Assembly: GCF_022605725.1 (NCBI RefSeq)
Contig: NC_065551.1
Span: 13,640,001-13,704,000, forward strand
Reading direction: 5' to 3'
Length of the DNA: 64,000 nucleotides
Origin: Anthonomus grandis grandis
Lineage: Eukaryota > Arthropoda > Insecta > Coleoptera > Curculionidae
In this document: one piece after another, positions 22,666 through 31,559 of the stretch
How the letters are laid out: the number at the start of each line of letters is the position of its first letter
Position numbering within the stretch: position 1 is the first letter of the stretch
Notes under the pieces: model-generated
Seen by the model: the letters and a program-made list of their open reading frames with translations, nothing else
Database searches by the model: none
What the model was told of the DNA's origin: nothing
Translations under genes and position numbers: made by a program

Positions 22666-23676
22666 ACTCGCGTCTATAGACTATAATCTACTTTGGCTCC
22701 CTCGATCCTACAAGGTCAAGTATGTCAAGCGGCAGTAATATTTTGTAGATTATGTAATTATTATTTTTGAGTTGTTTCTATTCGAGTTGTTTCTTGTATT
22801 GTGGCTACTGAATTCTCATAAAATGGAGCATACATGTACGATATGCACGTCAATATTTTCCAATTTATCTAATTTAAGAAAGCACTTGAAAAAGTTTAAT
22901 CCATGTAAGTTGATTTAAGTTTAGTATTAAATATAGGTACTTTTATTGTATAGCTAGGATAGAGTAGGGCAGGCTTGGACATGGGGCACCTCGACATTTC
23001 AAATTTTCGTTCTTCTTAGCGATATTTAATATAATATGTAATCTGTATTAAAGTAATCCCTGGCAAATAAACACTGCTGCCGACTAGTGCAATACAACTT
23101 TTATGTTCTCTAAAAGCAGGCAAAATTGGAATGTACAGATATGAACCCAGTCCATGCCCGAAACTGCTCCAATCTAACCCACATAGTTTTTTTGTCTATT
23201 ATTGCATTTATACTAGATTTATTTACTTATCGGTATTCCTATTTCAGCTGAATCATTGAATGAAATTGCACCTAACAAAACTTTCAAATGTGTTGCAATG
23301 TGTAATAAATGCATGAAAAGGTTTTCCAAATATACTAATTTAAAACGGCATGTCATCAAATTTCACCCAGGTATACTATGGACTTGAAGCATATGTTTTT
23401 CATAGTTTCTAAATGATTTTTAGATTTTTATTTCTGATCACTGAAACTTTTTCAAGTGCTTTCTTAAATTAGAAAAATTGGAAAATATATGACGTGCATA
23501 TCGTACATGTATGCTCCATTTTATGAGAATTCAGTAGCCACAATACAAGAAACAACTCCAATAGAAACAACTCAAAAATAATAATTACATAATCTACAAA
23601 ATATTACTGCCGCTTTACATACTTGACCTTGTAGGATCAAGGGAGCCAAAGTAGATTACAGTCTATAGACGCGAGT
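22666..23676 (+). mobile_element. Inverted-repeat element carrying C2H2 zinc finger exons
   Basis: The 1011 bp element has terminal inverted repeats of about 230 bp (22666-22897, 23449-23676) starting ACTCGCGTCTATAGACTATA. Flanks are TGATATTTTA (22656-22665) and ATATATTTTA (23677-23686), matching at 8 of 10 positions. This suggests an 8-10 bp duplication as in MULE or Foldback elements, but AT-richness weakens it. The left TIR itself contains an ATG and a zinc-finger-like exon, and the unique centre contains a second. Confidence 0.75.
22823..23370 (+). CDS. Two-exon C2H2 zinc finger reading frame inside the inverted-repeat element
   Basis: Exon 1 (22823-22904) reads MEHTCTICTSIFSNLSNLRK then HLKKFNP. 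This is a C-x2-C-x12-H finger whose final His position is Asn. A GT..AG intron (22905-23247) joins it in frame (codon split T|CT) to exon 2 (23248-23370), with ESLNEIAPNKTFKCVAM then CNKCMKRFSKYTNLKRHVIK then FHP. Exon 2 is a canonical C-x2-C-x12-H-x4-H finger. A GTATAC donor follows exon 2, but I cannot find a next exon. A DNA-binding role is inferred. It could be a captured host fragment or the 5' end of the element's own protein. Confidence 0.55.
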
Positions 23677-23689
23677 ATATATTTTAAAT

Positions 23690-25160
23690 CATCTTAATCT
23701 GGTAGCACTGTAAAGTTGCGTCTGTCAAATTTGTCGTTGTCATACGTCAATGCTTTCTTTAAAGCTATGTGCTGTTTCTAGAAAATAAATCCAAATTATA
23801 TGATGTAATTGGAGTTTTATTAATAACCGGGAAAAATACGTTTTTTTTTGTAAGAACCCCTGAACTCACATTTGGATGATCGTATGTTTGGCAACACCGC
23901 GGTTCCACGTACTATTCAAAAGCGTCTTTAGGAATTTTGCGGCATGACCAACATCAAAAGAACTATATGACATGATCTTTATCATGTGGAAGATGTAATT
24001 CTTATGCTAATGTCAATAAAAATACTTACAATTCTTGAAAAAAGATAGATAAAATAATGTAACCTCAAAATTTGACCTTTTTCGACATAACAAAAAAAAC
24101 GGTTTCATATTATTCGCCCCTCTCACTATCTCCTTGCCTATAAATGAGATATACTTTCACCATTGTTTAACATTCTTAGGTTATGTTAATTCTTTTTTTT
24201 TTAATTCAATTAAATTGGATGGGCCTGAGGAATGAATTGGGCTCGAAACTAAGGAAACATTGAAATTCCAACTGTGATCAGCGGTTGCAAAATGGTGATA
24301 CAAAGAAAATAAATCGATAATGAAAATCAATTTTTGAGGTTATGGTGCATTTTATGGTTTTTTGAGATTGGGTAAATAGGCAACTTAATTTTAAATAAAC
24401 GTATAATAATGTTTATAATTATTATAAACTTCGTTTGACCTGGAAAGTCTCCCACGTTTTGTAAAATATTTCTACATATTTCTTACGAGTTTCGTCAATA
24501 AATAAGTTGTTAATATTATTTTAATAAATGCGTGTACTTACTTGATCTGATTCGGAACAAGAATCCTCATAATAGTGATCGTCAAAAGGAAGCTCCTCAT
24601 CAGAAGACTCCATTATGTTACGAAGACCACAACAAATGCAAACGAGTTTGTAGTACCAATATACTAACTTTTGGTATATTTTGTTATTATTTGCACTTAC
24701 GGCTTTTTTTCAAAATGAGAAAATTGCGAAACGAAAATATTGGCTGCTTAGGCTCTCTGCACTACTCGCACTTCGCAGTTTAATATGGCCGTTTGGTTAT
24801 ATCGATAACACAGATACCTATATTACTGACCTGAGGAATCCCGTTTAATTTAATGTTGATACCATTAATATGTGAATCACAGAATACAAATATAGTGATG
24901 AAATATAAAAAATATAAAAAAATATAGTGTGAAAATGTGAATAATATTAAATTAGGTCAGTAATAAGAAATTAATTTAAAATATTATTTTAAAGTGCTAT
25001 ATATTCCCTGTTGAAATACTTTAACGGTTTGGTCAAATCGATAAAACAGTGACCTGTATTACCAATCTGAGGGTAGGCGCGGGTTATTTGAATTGTTTGC
25101 TTAAGGAATCAACCGAAAAATGACGTAAACGGAATAAATGAACTTCACTATCTCGTGCCG
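23690..25160. other. Intergenic stretch, no recognised gene
   Basis: AT-rich. Two observations only. An imperfect direct repeat pairs CGTTTGGTTATATCGATAAC.. (about 24789-24836) with CGGTTTGGTCAAATCGATAA.. (about 25025-25072). On the minus strand at about 24614-24544 there is a short acidic frame beginning MESSDEELPFDDHYYEDSCS that runs to a GTAAGT donor. It might be a first exon of an unknown gene, but nothing downstream supports it. Confidence 0.35.
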
Positions 25161-25456
25161 TTCTATACAGGGTGTTCAGTTAAGGGTGTACACTATCTAT
25201 TTCTCAAGACCTCTTTTATTTGAGCCAATTTGAAAAAAAAATTCACAGCAAAAATTGCCAAAAGGAGTCATGCAAAAATATTTTAAGCTTTGCAACGCAG
25301 CCGTAAGAGGGCGCAACTATCAAAATAAAAATAAAAATTTATACTTTGACCAAAATTACTAAATTAGAAAATTGAGTTAATTTTCTATGAACTTGGTTTA
25401 AGCCAAATTTTCATTGGATGAATAATAAGGGTTGGGAAAACAACTGAATATTGTCA

Positions 25457-25752
25457 TGAGAAAAAAATGAAAACTCCAAGTCTTAGTCTCAAAATGTCAT
25501 TTTAATTAATCAAGTGGTGACATGTTTCGCTAATACAGCATCATCAGACCTACAATAAACAGAAAAACACACGTAACTACAATAAAAGCTTACACTAAAA
25601 CAAAATCAAATATTAAAAATTAGATAAAATTACCTTATAGCTAGATGACCTGCTAAGTACTGACAAATATAATTTAAATATGAGAATATTTTGTAATAAA
25701 AAACAATAACACGGCACAAAAATTCAACAAAAAATATAAAATGAAAACTCCA
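25457..25752. repeat. Short direct repeat flanking the hammerhead-like motif
   Basis: AAATGAAAACTCCA occurs near 25465-25478 and again near 25739-25752, both in the same orientation, bracketing the motif. This could be the remains of a tandem pseudo-LTR of a Penelope-like element. Confidence 0.35.
25516..25550 (-). ncRNA. Hammerhead-ribozyme-like motif (minus strand)
   Basis: On the minus strand: GGT, then CTGATGA, T, a GCT/AGC hairpin with GTATT loop, GAAA, then C-AT-GT-C, then ACC. This gives a 3 bp stem I (GGT/ACC), the conserved CUGAUGA and GAAA boxes, a minimal stem III (AC/GU) and a GUC cleavage triplet. One extra U lies between CUGAUGA and stem II. Penelope-like elements are known to carry minimal hammerheads of this type. 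Activity is unproven. Confidence 0.5.
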
Positions 25753-26429
25753 TCATTTTTTTCTCTAGTTACGTAGGTCTCTTTGAGATAATGGACGAGT
25801 TCTTTCAATTTGAATATTGTCATATCTAAATCGCTATATCTTGTACGCTTCTTATTCAATTTTAATGAGCAAGGTGCGATATGAAAGATAATTTTCATCT
25901 CTGTTAATGGACTTTTGCAGTGACATAAGTTAGTCTTAAAAAAAAGTTATACATATAGCGCTGTTCGGTGTTGTCAAAGTTTTCCTGAAAAATTTCTAAA
26001 GTTTCAAATAAATCGGCCTGCTTTACCTTACAAATTATAAAAGTTAACTATTATAAAATTTATATTTTAGCGAAAACCTCTTATCGATATCTACCTATAT
26101 TATTTGTTTAAATAGTTGTAAATAAATACAGTAAAACTGAATATCTGTAATAGTCGTTAGAGACGATAATTAATATAATATCCAAATTAAAAAATCTTAA
26201 CTAAGTTGAATTAATAAAAATCCATAAAACATATTGCGTATTGTTGTCATAGCAGTAAAAGCATTCACTTCCAACTGTCATTCTAGTTTGTTTATTGTCT
26301 TGTGAAAGAAAGTTTACTTCTTATTTCTACTATTAAAATAAAAATGCCGTGTACAAATAAAAATGCATTCTATACGTGTACGTGTATTTTAAGTGCTTTT
26401 GAAATTGATCCAGACCTTCAAGAGAGTAA
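25753..26429. other. AT-rich stretch with no assigned gene
   Basis: A minus-strand open frame (25674-25898) contains KLEELVHYLKETYV-like sequence (KLKELVHYLKETYVTREKND). I do not recognise its family and no neighbour supports it as a gene. Confidence 0.35.
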
Positions 26430-26432
26430 GAT

Positions 26433-26466
<34 letters not shown>
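26430..26466. repeat. TA microsatellite, left segment
   Basis: An alternating TA tract ending TATGTA, directly abutting the left TIR of the DD41D transposon. It continues at 28897-28916 and 30459-30550, so all three were one tract before the insertions. Confidence 0.8.
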
Positions 26467-26468
<2 letters not shown>

Positions 26469-28896
26469 GGGTGTCCAAGATAAGGATCCTAAGCATGAAG
26501 ATCTCGGTACCTGTTGGAGATACAGCTTCGGTTAAATTTAAAAAGTTGTGCACTTTGAAGCGTATTTACATGCCGTTGAGAAACTTCAAAAATTTCCATG
26601 CCTGAGATATTTGGAAAAAACGAAAATTTGCCAATATCGATTTTATTTTTTCCTGGCTTTATTTTAAAAGATATTAAAAAACTATTGACACTTTCTCATT
26701 GACACTTTTGATGTAGTACGTGATGGCGCTTTTAAATTTTATATCCGACGTTTCGTTTTCGAGAAACCATCATCAACTTTATTTTTTTATATGGCGCGAA
26801 AAGAAAGTACACCCTGTATCTGATTTCATTTTTTATTACAAATTCAATGATGTATCACATGTCACATTTTTTTTGTTAGTTGAAAGGAAAAATGAAAATT
26901 TTCTATTTTTTTAGCATATTTTTTAAGTAAGCTTTGGAAACAAATGCTTTGACGTATGTAAATACCTGTTACCGAGTCTGTCACATTTTTCTTAATATCT
27001 ATTTAGAGAGTGATGAAGCTAAACGAAGCATTGATTTGCATTGTACATTGTACTACTTATAAATAAAAAAATGTAACCAGTAATAGACAAATGTTTTATA
27101 ATTTTTCTAACGATATGCAACAAATAATGAATACATTTTAAAAATAACGAAAAAAGCAAATAAATTAACGCATTTAATTTAAAACAGGTGTTCAAACAGG
27201 TTTCCATTATTTTCTAGACATAAGTATGATCTTTTTACAGTAGCAGTTAAAACATCACGCAATATCTCTGGCGTAATACTTTGAAAAGCGGCCGTCACAC
27301 ATTCTCGTAACTCCTGCTCAGTTCCAAAAGAATGTTGATAGACTCGGTTTTTAATAAATCCCCAAAGGAAGAAGTCCAAAGGGGTTAAGTCCGGGGATCG
27401 CGCTGGCCAAGACACTTCACTGGAGATTCCAATCCACTTTTCAGGAAAACGCTGCGAAAGGTACTGTCGAACTTGCCCAGAATTATGTGCAGGAGCCCCG
27501 TCTTGTTGAAACCAACAGCTATTGACTTGTGCCAGAGGTAAATCATCTAAGCAGTCTTCTAAATCATTTTGCAATAAATTAAGATATCGTTCTGCTGTTA
27601 ATGAATAATGGTAAATAAATGGACCTAGTATTTTGGTTCCTAAAATTCCACACCACATATTAAACCCAAAACGTTGTTGATGTCTAGATATTTTCTTAAC
27701 ACGCGGATTTTGTTGGACCCAGTAATGACTATTGCGGCGGTTAAAGATACCATTATTAGTGACCATACTTTCGTCGGACCATATTATTTTTGATGGAAAA
27801 TTAAAATCCTCTTCACAGGCACGTGTATACCACTCACAAAAATGCCGACGTCGTTCGAAATCCCCAGGTTTAAGTCCTTGGCAAATTCTAAATTTGTAGG
27901 GGTGATATCTGTTTTTACGTAAAATAAACTGAGCTGTAGATTTGGCCACTCCTACATTTTTCTCAATTTGCCTGGTTGATATCTCGGCGTTTTCAATAAC
28001 TGCTTGTAAAACATTATTTTGAGTTTCTTCAAGAGATTCCTTTTTTCGAGATAAAACAGGCTTTTTAAACGAACCATATTCTTTTAAATTTCGAGCCAAC
28101 TCTAAGAAAATGGATTTACATGGTTGCTTTGTATCTGGAAATTTATCAAGATACATTGCTGCTGTATTTACAGTATTTTTGTAACACAAAATGTAGCACG
28201 ACAGCATGTCAAACTTCTCTTCATGACTATAATGACCACCAGGCATATTTGAAGATAATAACACAATTTTAGCAATAATAACGACAACAGTAAATAATAA
28301 TAACAATAATTACTCAACAAAAAACACCTCGACAATCACGGTAACAACAACGGCAATTAATATTTAATAAAAAAATATGTGACAGGGTAAAAGGTATTTA
28401 CGTCAAAGTGTCAAAGCATTTGTTTCCAAAGCCTACTTAATAATATGTTTAAAAAAAAATAAAAATTGTATTTTTCCTTTTAACTAACAAAAAAAATGTG
28501 ACATGTGATACATCGTTGAATTTGTAATAAAAAATGGAATCAGATACAGGGTGTACTTTCGTACTACTTTTTTTCGCGCTATATAAAAAAATAAAGTTGA
28601 TGGTGGTTTCTCGGAAACGAAACGTCGGATATAAAATTTAAAAGCGCCATCACGTACTACTTCAAAAGTGTCAATAGTTTTTTGATATCTTTTAAAATAA
28701 AGCCAGGAAAAAATAATCGATATTGGCAAATTTCCGTTTTTTCCAAATATCTCAGCAGGCAATGGAAATTTTTGAAGTTTCTCAACGGCATGTAAATACG
28801 CTTCAAAGTGCACAACTTTTTCCTAATTTAACCGAAGCTGTATCTCCAACAGGTACCGAGATCCGCATGCTTAGGATTCTTATCTTGGACACCCTG
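26467..28896 (-). mobile_element. DD41D mariner-like transposon, apparently intact
   Basis: The 2430 bp element begins CAGGGTGTCCAAGATAAGGA and ends TCCTAAGAATAGAACC-type complement (..TCTTATCTTGGACACCCTG), flanked by TA at 26465-26466 and 28897-28898. Terminal inverted repeats are about 519 bp (26467-26985 and 28378-28896) with few differences. A single complete transposase lies between them on the minus strand. All parts needed for mobility appear present. Confidence 0.92.
27179..28246 (-). CDS. DD41D mariner-like transposase, full length (355 aa)
   Basis: The start MPGGHYSHEEKFDMLSCYIL at 28246 is preferred over the upstream M at 28306, whose extra 20 residues (MLLLFTVVVIIAKI..) look like untranslated leader. 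A DUF4817-like HTH (NTAAMYLDKFPDTKQPCKS) is followed by a second HTH (ISTRQIEKNVGVAKSTAQFI). Catalytic residues: D in IIWSDESMV, D in WFQQDGAPAHNSG, D in SPDLTPLDFFLWG. I count 41 residues between the last two, i.e. DD41D, the spacing described for rosa/VISITOR-type relatives of mariner. No stop or shift. Confidence 0.9.
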   Translation of the reverse strand: MPGGHYSHEEKFDMLSCYILCYKNTVNTAAMYLDKFPDTKQPCKSIFLELARNLKEYGSFKKPVLSRKKESLEETQNNVLQAVIENAEISTRQIEKNVGVAKSTAQFILRKNRYHPYKFRICQGLKPGDFERRRHFCEWYTRACEEDFNFPSKIIWSDESMVTNNGIFNRRNSHYWVQQNPRVKKISRHQQRFGFNMWCGILGTKILGPFIYHYSLTAERYLNLLQNDLEDCLDDLPLAQVNSCWFQQDGAPAHNSGQVRQYLSQRFPEKWIGISSEVSWPARSPDLTPLDFFLWGFIKNRVYQHSFGTEQELRECVTAAFQSITPEILRDVLTATVKRSYLCLENNGNLFEHLF

Positions 28897-28916
28897 TATA
28901 TATATATATATATATA
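28897..28916. repeat. TA microsatellite, middle segment
   Basis: Twenty bases of alternating TA between the right end of the DD41D element and the left end of the Tc1 element. It supplies the TA duplications of both. Confidence 0.85.
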
Positions 28917-30455
28917 CACTATCGGACAAAAGTAGAGAAACTTCTAAAAATTCTTTGATTTACGGAAACCATGTATTTAAATTAAATATTTACTACAAAT
29001 ATTGTAGTTCTCAACAACTGCGTTTTTTTACAGCATTTTACATGCCTCTTATCAGTTGTTTATTTACAATAAAAGAATTCAAATATTTTCGGATAGACAT
29101 AAGTCGAGAAACCTAAATATCAATCGTCCAAATTTAGTATTTAGTTCGCTTTACGTGAGTTCTGTTGATAGTTTTGCATAGTTTTTTTAATCAACATGCC
29201 TCGCGGAAGATATTTGTCTGAAGACCTTCGTAGAAAAATAGTTGATGCACACAAGAGTGGTATACGACAAGTGGACATTAGTAAAACGCTTAATTTGCAT
29301 AAGTCCGTTGTTAGCAAGACAATTTCTAATTTTAAAACACGAAATTCAACAAAAAGCATTAAAAAAAGTGGCCGCCCAAGAAAAACAACCAAACACATGG
29401 AAATGATGATAAAAAGAATTGCCCAGTCTGATCCTCACAAATCAGCAAATAAAATTTTAAGTGAATTACCTGGTGTTAATGTTAGTTCTAAGACCATACA
29501 AAGACGACTGAGGGAAGGAGGATTATTTAGTAGAAGAGCCGCTAAAAAGCCGTTTATTAGCAAGAAGAATCAGAAGGCCCGACTCAACTTTGCACAAAAA
29601 TATTTGCATTGGACAACCAACGACTGGAAAAAAGTTGTTTTTACTGATGAAAGTAAGTTCAATTTGTTTGGGTCCGATGGAATCTCATGGGTACATCGAC
29701 CACAAGGCAAAAGATTCGATCCAAGATATACACAGCCTACGGTAAAGCATGGTGGTGGCTCCTGCATGGTATGGGGTTGCTTCTCTGGGTTCGGTACAGG
29801 ACCATTACACATCATTGAGGGTATCATGGATCGATTTGTGTATTTAGACATCCTACAAAATGTAATGCTACCCTTTGCTGAGGATAATTTACCTTTGACT
29901 TGGATATTCCTACAAGATAACGACCCCAAACATAAATCAAAGGTTGTCAAAGATTGGTTTTTATCGGAAAATATTAGGGTTATGGACTTTCCTGCGCAAA
30001 GTCCCGATCTTAACCCGATTGAAAACCTCTGGGAGGAACTAGACCGGCGTGTAAGGCAACATCAGATCAGTAATAAAAATGATCTTATAAAAGTTTTACA
30101 AGATTCCTGGAATTCTATTGGAGAGGAAACCATTATGAAACTGTTGGAATCCATGCCAAATCGATGCCGCGAGGTGATTGCCAATAAGGGATACTCTACT
30201 TACTATTAATTTTTCTAAGATAGAAATAAGAAATAACTTGTACTTTTGGAATAAAATTTAGTTTCTCTACTTTTGTCTCATAAATATTTTGTTTAATTAA
30301 ATTAAATCTTAGGATTTTCTTCTACAATTTATTTTACTTTATACAAATTAAGTCTTAACAATTATTGTTGATTTTCATTATGTGTAGAACTGCATTAGTT
30401 TTGAAGTATTCAAATAAAACGCAAATTTAAAAAGTTTCTCTACTATTGTCCGATA

Positions 30456-30458
<3 letters not shown>
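28917..30458 (+). mobile_element. Tc1 element (DD34E) with IR/DR-like ends, apparently intact
   Basis: The 1542 bp element has termini CACTATCGGACAAAAGTAGA.. and complement, about 27 bp with one mismatch. TA flanks lie at 28915-28916 and 30459-30460. A second copy of the core motif lies inside each end: GACATAAGTCGAGAAACC near 29095, and the complement of GACAAAAGTAGAGAAACT near 30261-30284. This gives an IR/DR-like arrangement as in Sleeping Beauty-type Tc1 elements. It encodes one complete transposase. Confidence 0.93.
29196..30209 (+). CDS. Tc1-family transposase, full length (337 aa)
   Basis: MPRGRYLSEDLRRKIVDAHK opens a paired-like HTH domain (GIRQVDISKTLNLHKSVVSK). A KSGRPRK AT-hook-like GRPR motif follows, then a second HTH (HKSANKILSELPGVNVSSKT). 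Catalytic D in VVFTDESKFN, D in FLQDNDPKHKS and E in SPDLNPIENLWEE, the last two 34 apart (DD34E). GGGSCMVWGCFSG is the Gly-rich box. The end MPNRCREVIANKGYSTYY is typical. The frame is intact and of normal length. Confidence 0.95.
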   Translation: MPRGRYLSEDLRRKIVDAHKSGIRQVDISKTLNLHKSVVSKTISNFKTRNSTKSIKKSGRPRKTTKHMEMMIKRIAQSDPHKSANKILSELPGVNVSSKTIQRRLREGGLFSRRAAKKPFISKKNQKARLNFAQKYLHWTTNDWKKVVFTDESKFNLFGSDGISWVHRPQGKRFDPRYTQPTVKHGGGSCMVWGCFSGFGTGPLHIIEGIMDRFVYLDILQNVMLPFAEDNLPLTWIFLQDNDPKHKSKVVKDWFLSENIRVMDFPAQSPDLNPIENLWEELDRRVRQHQISNKNDLIKVLQDSWNSIGEETIMKLLESMPNRCREVIANKGYSTYY

Positions 30459-30545
<87 letters not shown>

Positions 30546-30550
30546 TATAT
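30459..30550. repeat. TA microsatellite, right segment
   Basis: Long alternating TA tract with one phase break (TATTATA near 30503) and a terminal AAATATATAT. It continues after a short GGGGGTTG interruption into the TA flanks of the adjacent MITE. Confidence 0.85.
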
Positions 30551-30574
30551 ATTAAGGGGGTTGTATATATATAT

Positions 30575-30821
30575 CGTCGGCTTACTGCCAAAACCAGATA
30601 AGTTACATTTTGCATTAAATGTGCACTTACCCGGTTTTAGCTGAACAGTGTTGAGCAAAATTAATAATTGCCAAAGCAAGCCTATATCATTTACTACCTT
30701 TCCACTGTCCAACACTTATCTGGTTTGTGCAGTAAATTTATATACAAATTTTGATTACGAAAATGCACTAAACGCAAAAATGTTAAAAATATACTTATCT
30801 TGTTTTGGCAGTAAACCGACG
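30575..30821. mobile_element. Small MITE in TA-repeat flanks
   Basis: The 247 bp element has inverted termini: CGTCGGCTTACTGCCAAAAC at the left and the complement of GTTTTGGCAGTAAACCGACG at the right. Flanks are ATATATAT on both sides, so the exact duplication is ambiguous. No coding capacity. The superfamily cannot be fixed from the ends alone. Confidence 0.7.
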
Positions 30822-31439
30822 ATATATATATATATATCTACCCCCTTGGCGGGGGTTGCAATCATCCTCAAAATCTTAAATAGGAGTGGGGGTCAAGTGA
30901 TTATTTGAAAGGTCTTTTTATTCTAGTTACAACTACCAAGTTTCAACTTGATAACTTGAGTTTGCGCAGTATGACAGCTTGTCAAAGATTTTGAAACAAT
31001 ACCATTGTTTAATACATTTAGCGCTAGTTTTTAGAGGTTCTTGATTTACAAAACAAAAACGCTTGCACCCTTCGATTTTTGATTTGAGAAAAACGATTTT
31101 TTGCTTAAATTTTTAACCTCACAACTTCAACCCCTTAGCGGGGGCGAATTTCACCCTTATTTTTTAAATGGGAAGGGATGTGTTATTATACATCTTTTGG
31201 AAGAGCATTTAATTTTCTTTATAATAGCGCTTTGTTTTTTAAATTTGAGTTGCGCATCGACAAGCAATGAAATTCTAAACATTTTACTGGATATTTTAGC
31301 TGTGTGACTAAAAAATTTTTTTTAAACTATCAAAAATCAGTCAACAATCCGACTTTATCTTTAGTAAACAAGTTGATGCGAATTAGTTATTTCTGTGCTT
31401 CTTTCGATTCGATAAAAATAGTTTATTCTATGGCGGAAA
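30822..31439. other. Non-coding stretch between MITE and hAT-like pseudogene
   Basis: Contains two CCCCTTGGCGGGGG / CCCCTTAGCGGGGG segments (about 30841-30855, 31130-31145), repeated GC-rich patches in an otherwise AT-rich stretch. They may be terminal or subterminal sequence of an element I cannot delimit. Confidence 0.4.
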
Positions 31440-31559
31440 GAGAGTGGAAATGATTGAATTATACTTTATAAACAATCAATATGCAAGACTAACGGCAACT
31501 TTGTTTAATAAGAAATATGCAGGAACACGTAAATCATGGTTACCTATAGTTAGTTGCAA

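Noticed and set aside
24221..24255. Possible third hammerhead-like motif (CTGAGGA..GAAAC)
   Set aside because: The boxes are present, but the sequence between them does not form stem II and no stem I or III pairing is seen.
24531..24783. 83-residue plus-strand frame
   Set aside because: No recognisable domain. The opposite strand has a slightly more plausible acidic exon, so neither is called as a gene.
29570..29950. Minus-strand 126-residue frame
   Set aside because: Antisense shadow of the Tc1 transposase at 29196-30209.
30427..30715. YIYIYI-rich frames
   Set aside because: Simple translation of the TA microsatellite.
30841..31145. Repeated CCCCTTGGCGGGGG segments as termini of the hAT-like element
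   Set aside because: They are in the same orientation on one side only and no 8 bp duplication was found, so element borders were not assigned.
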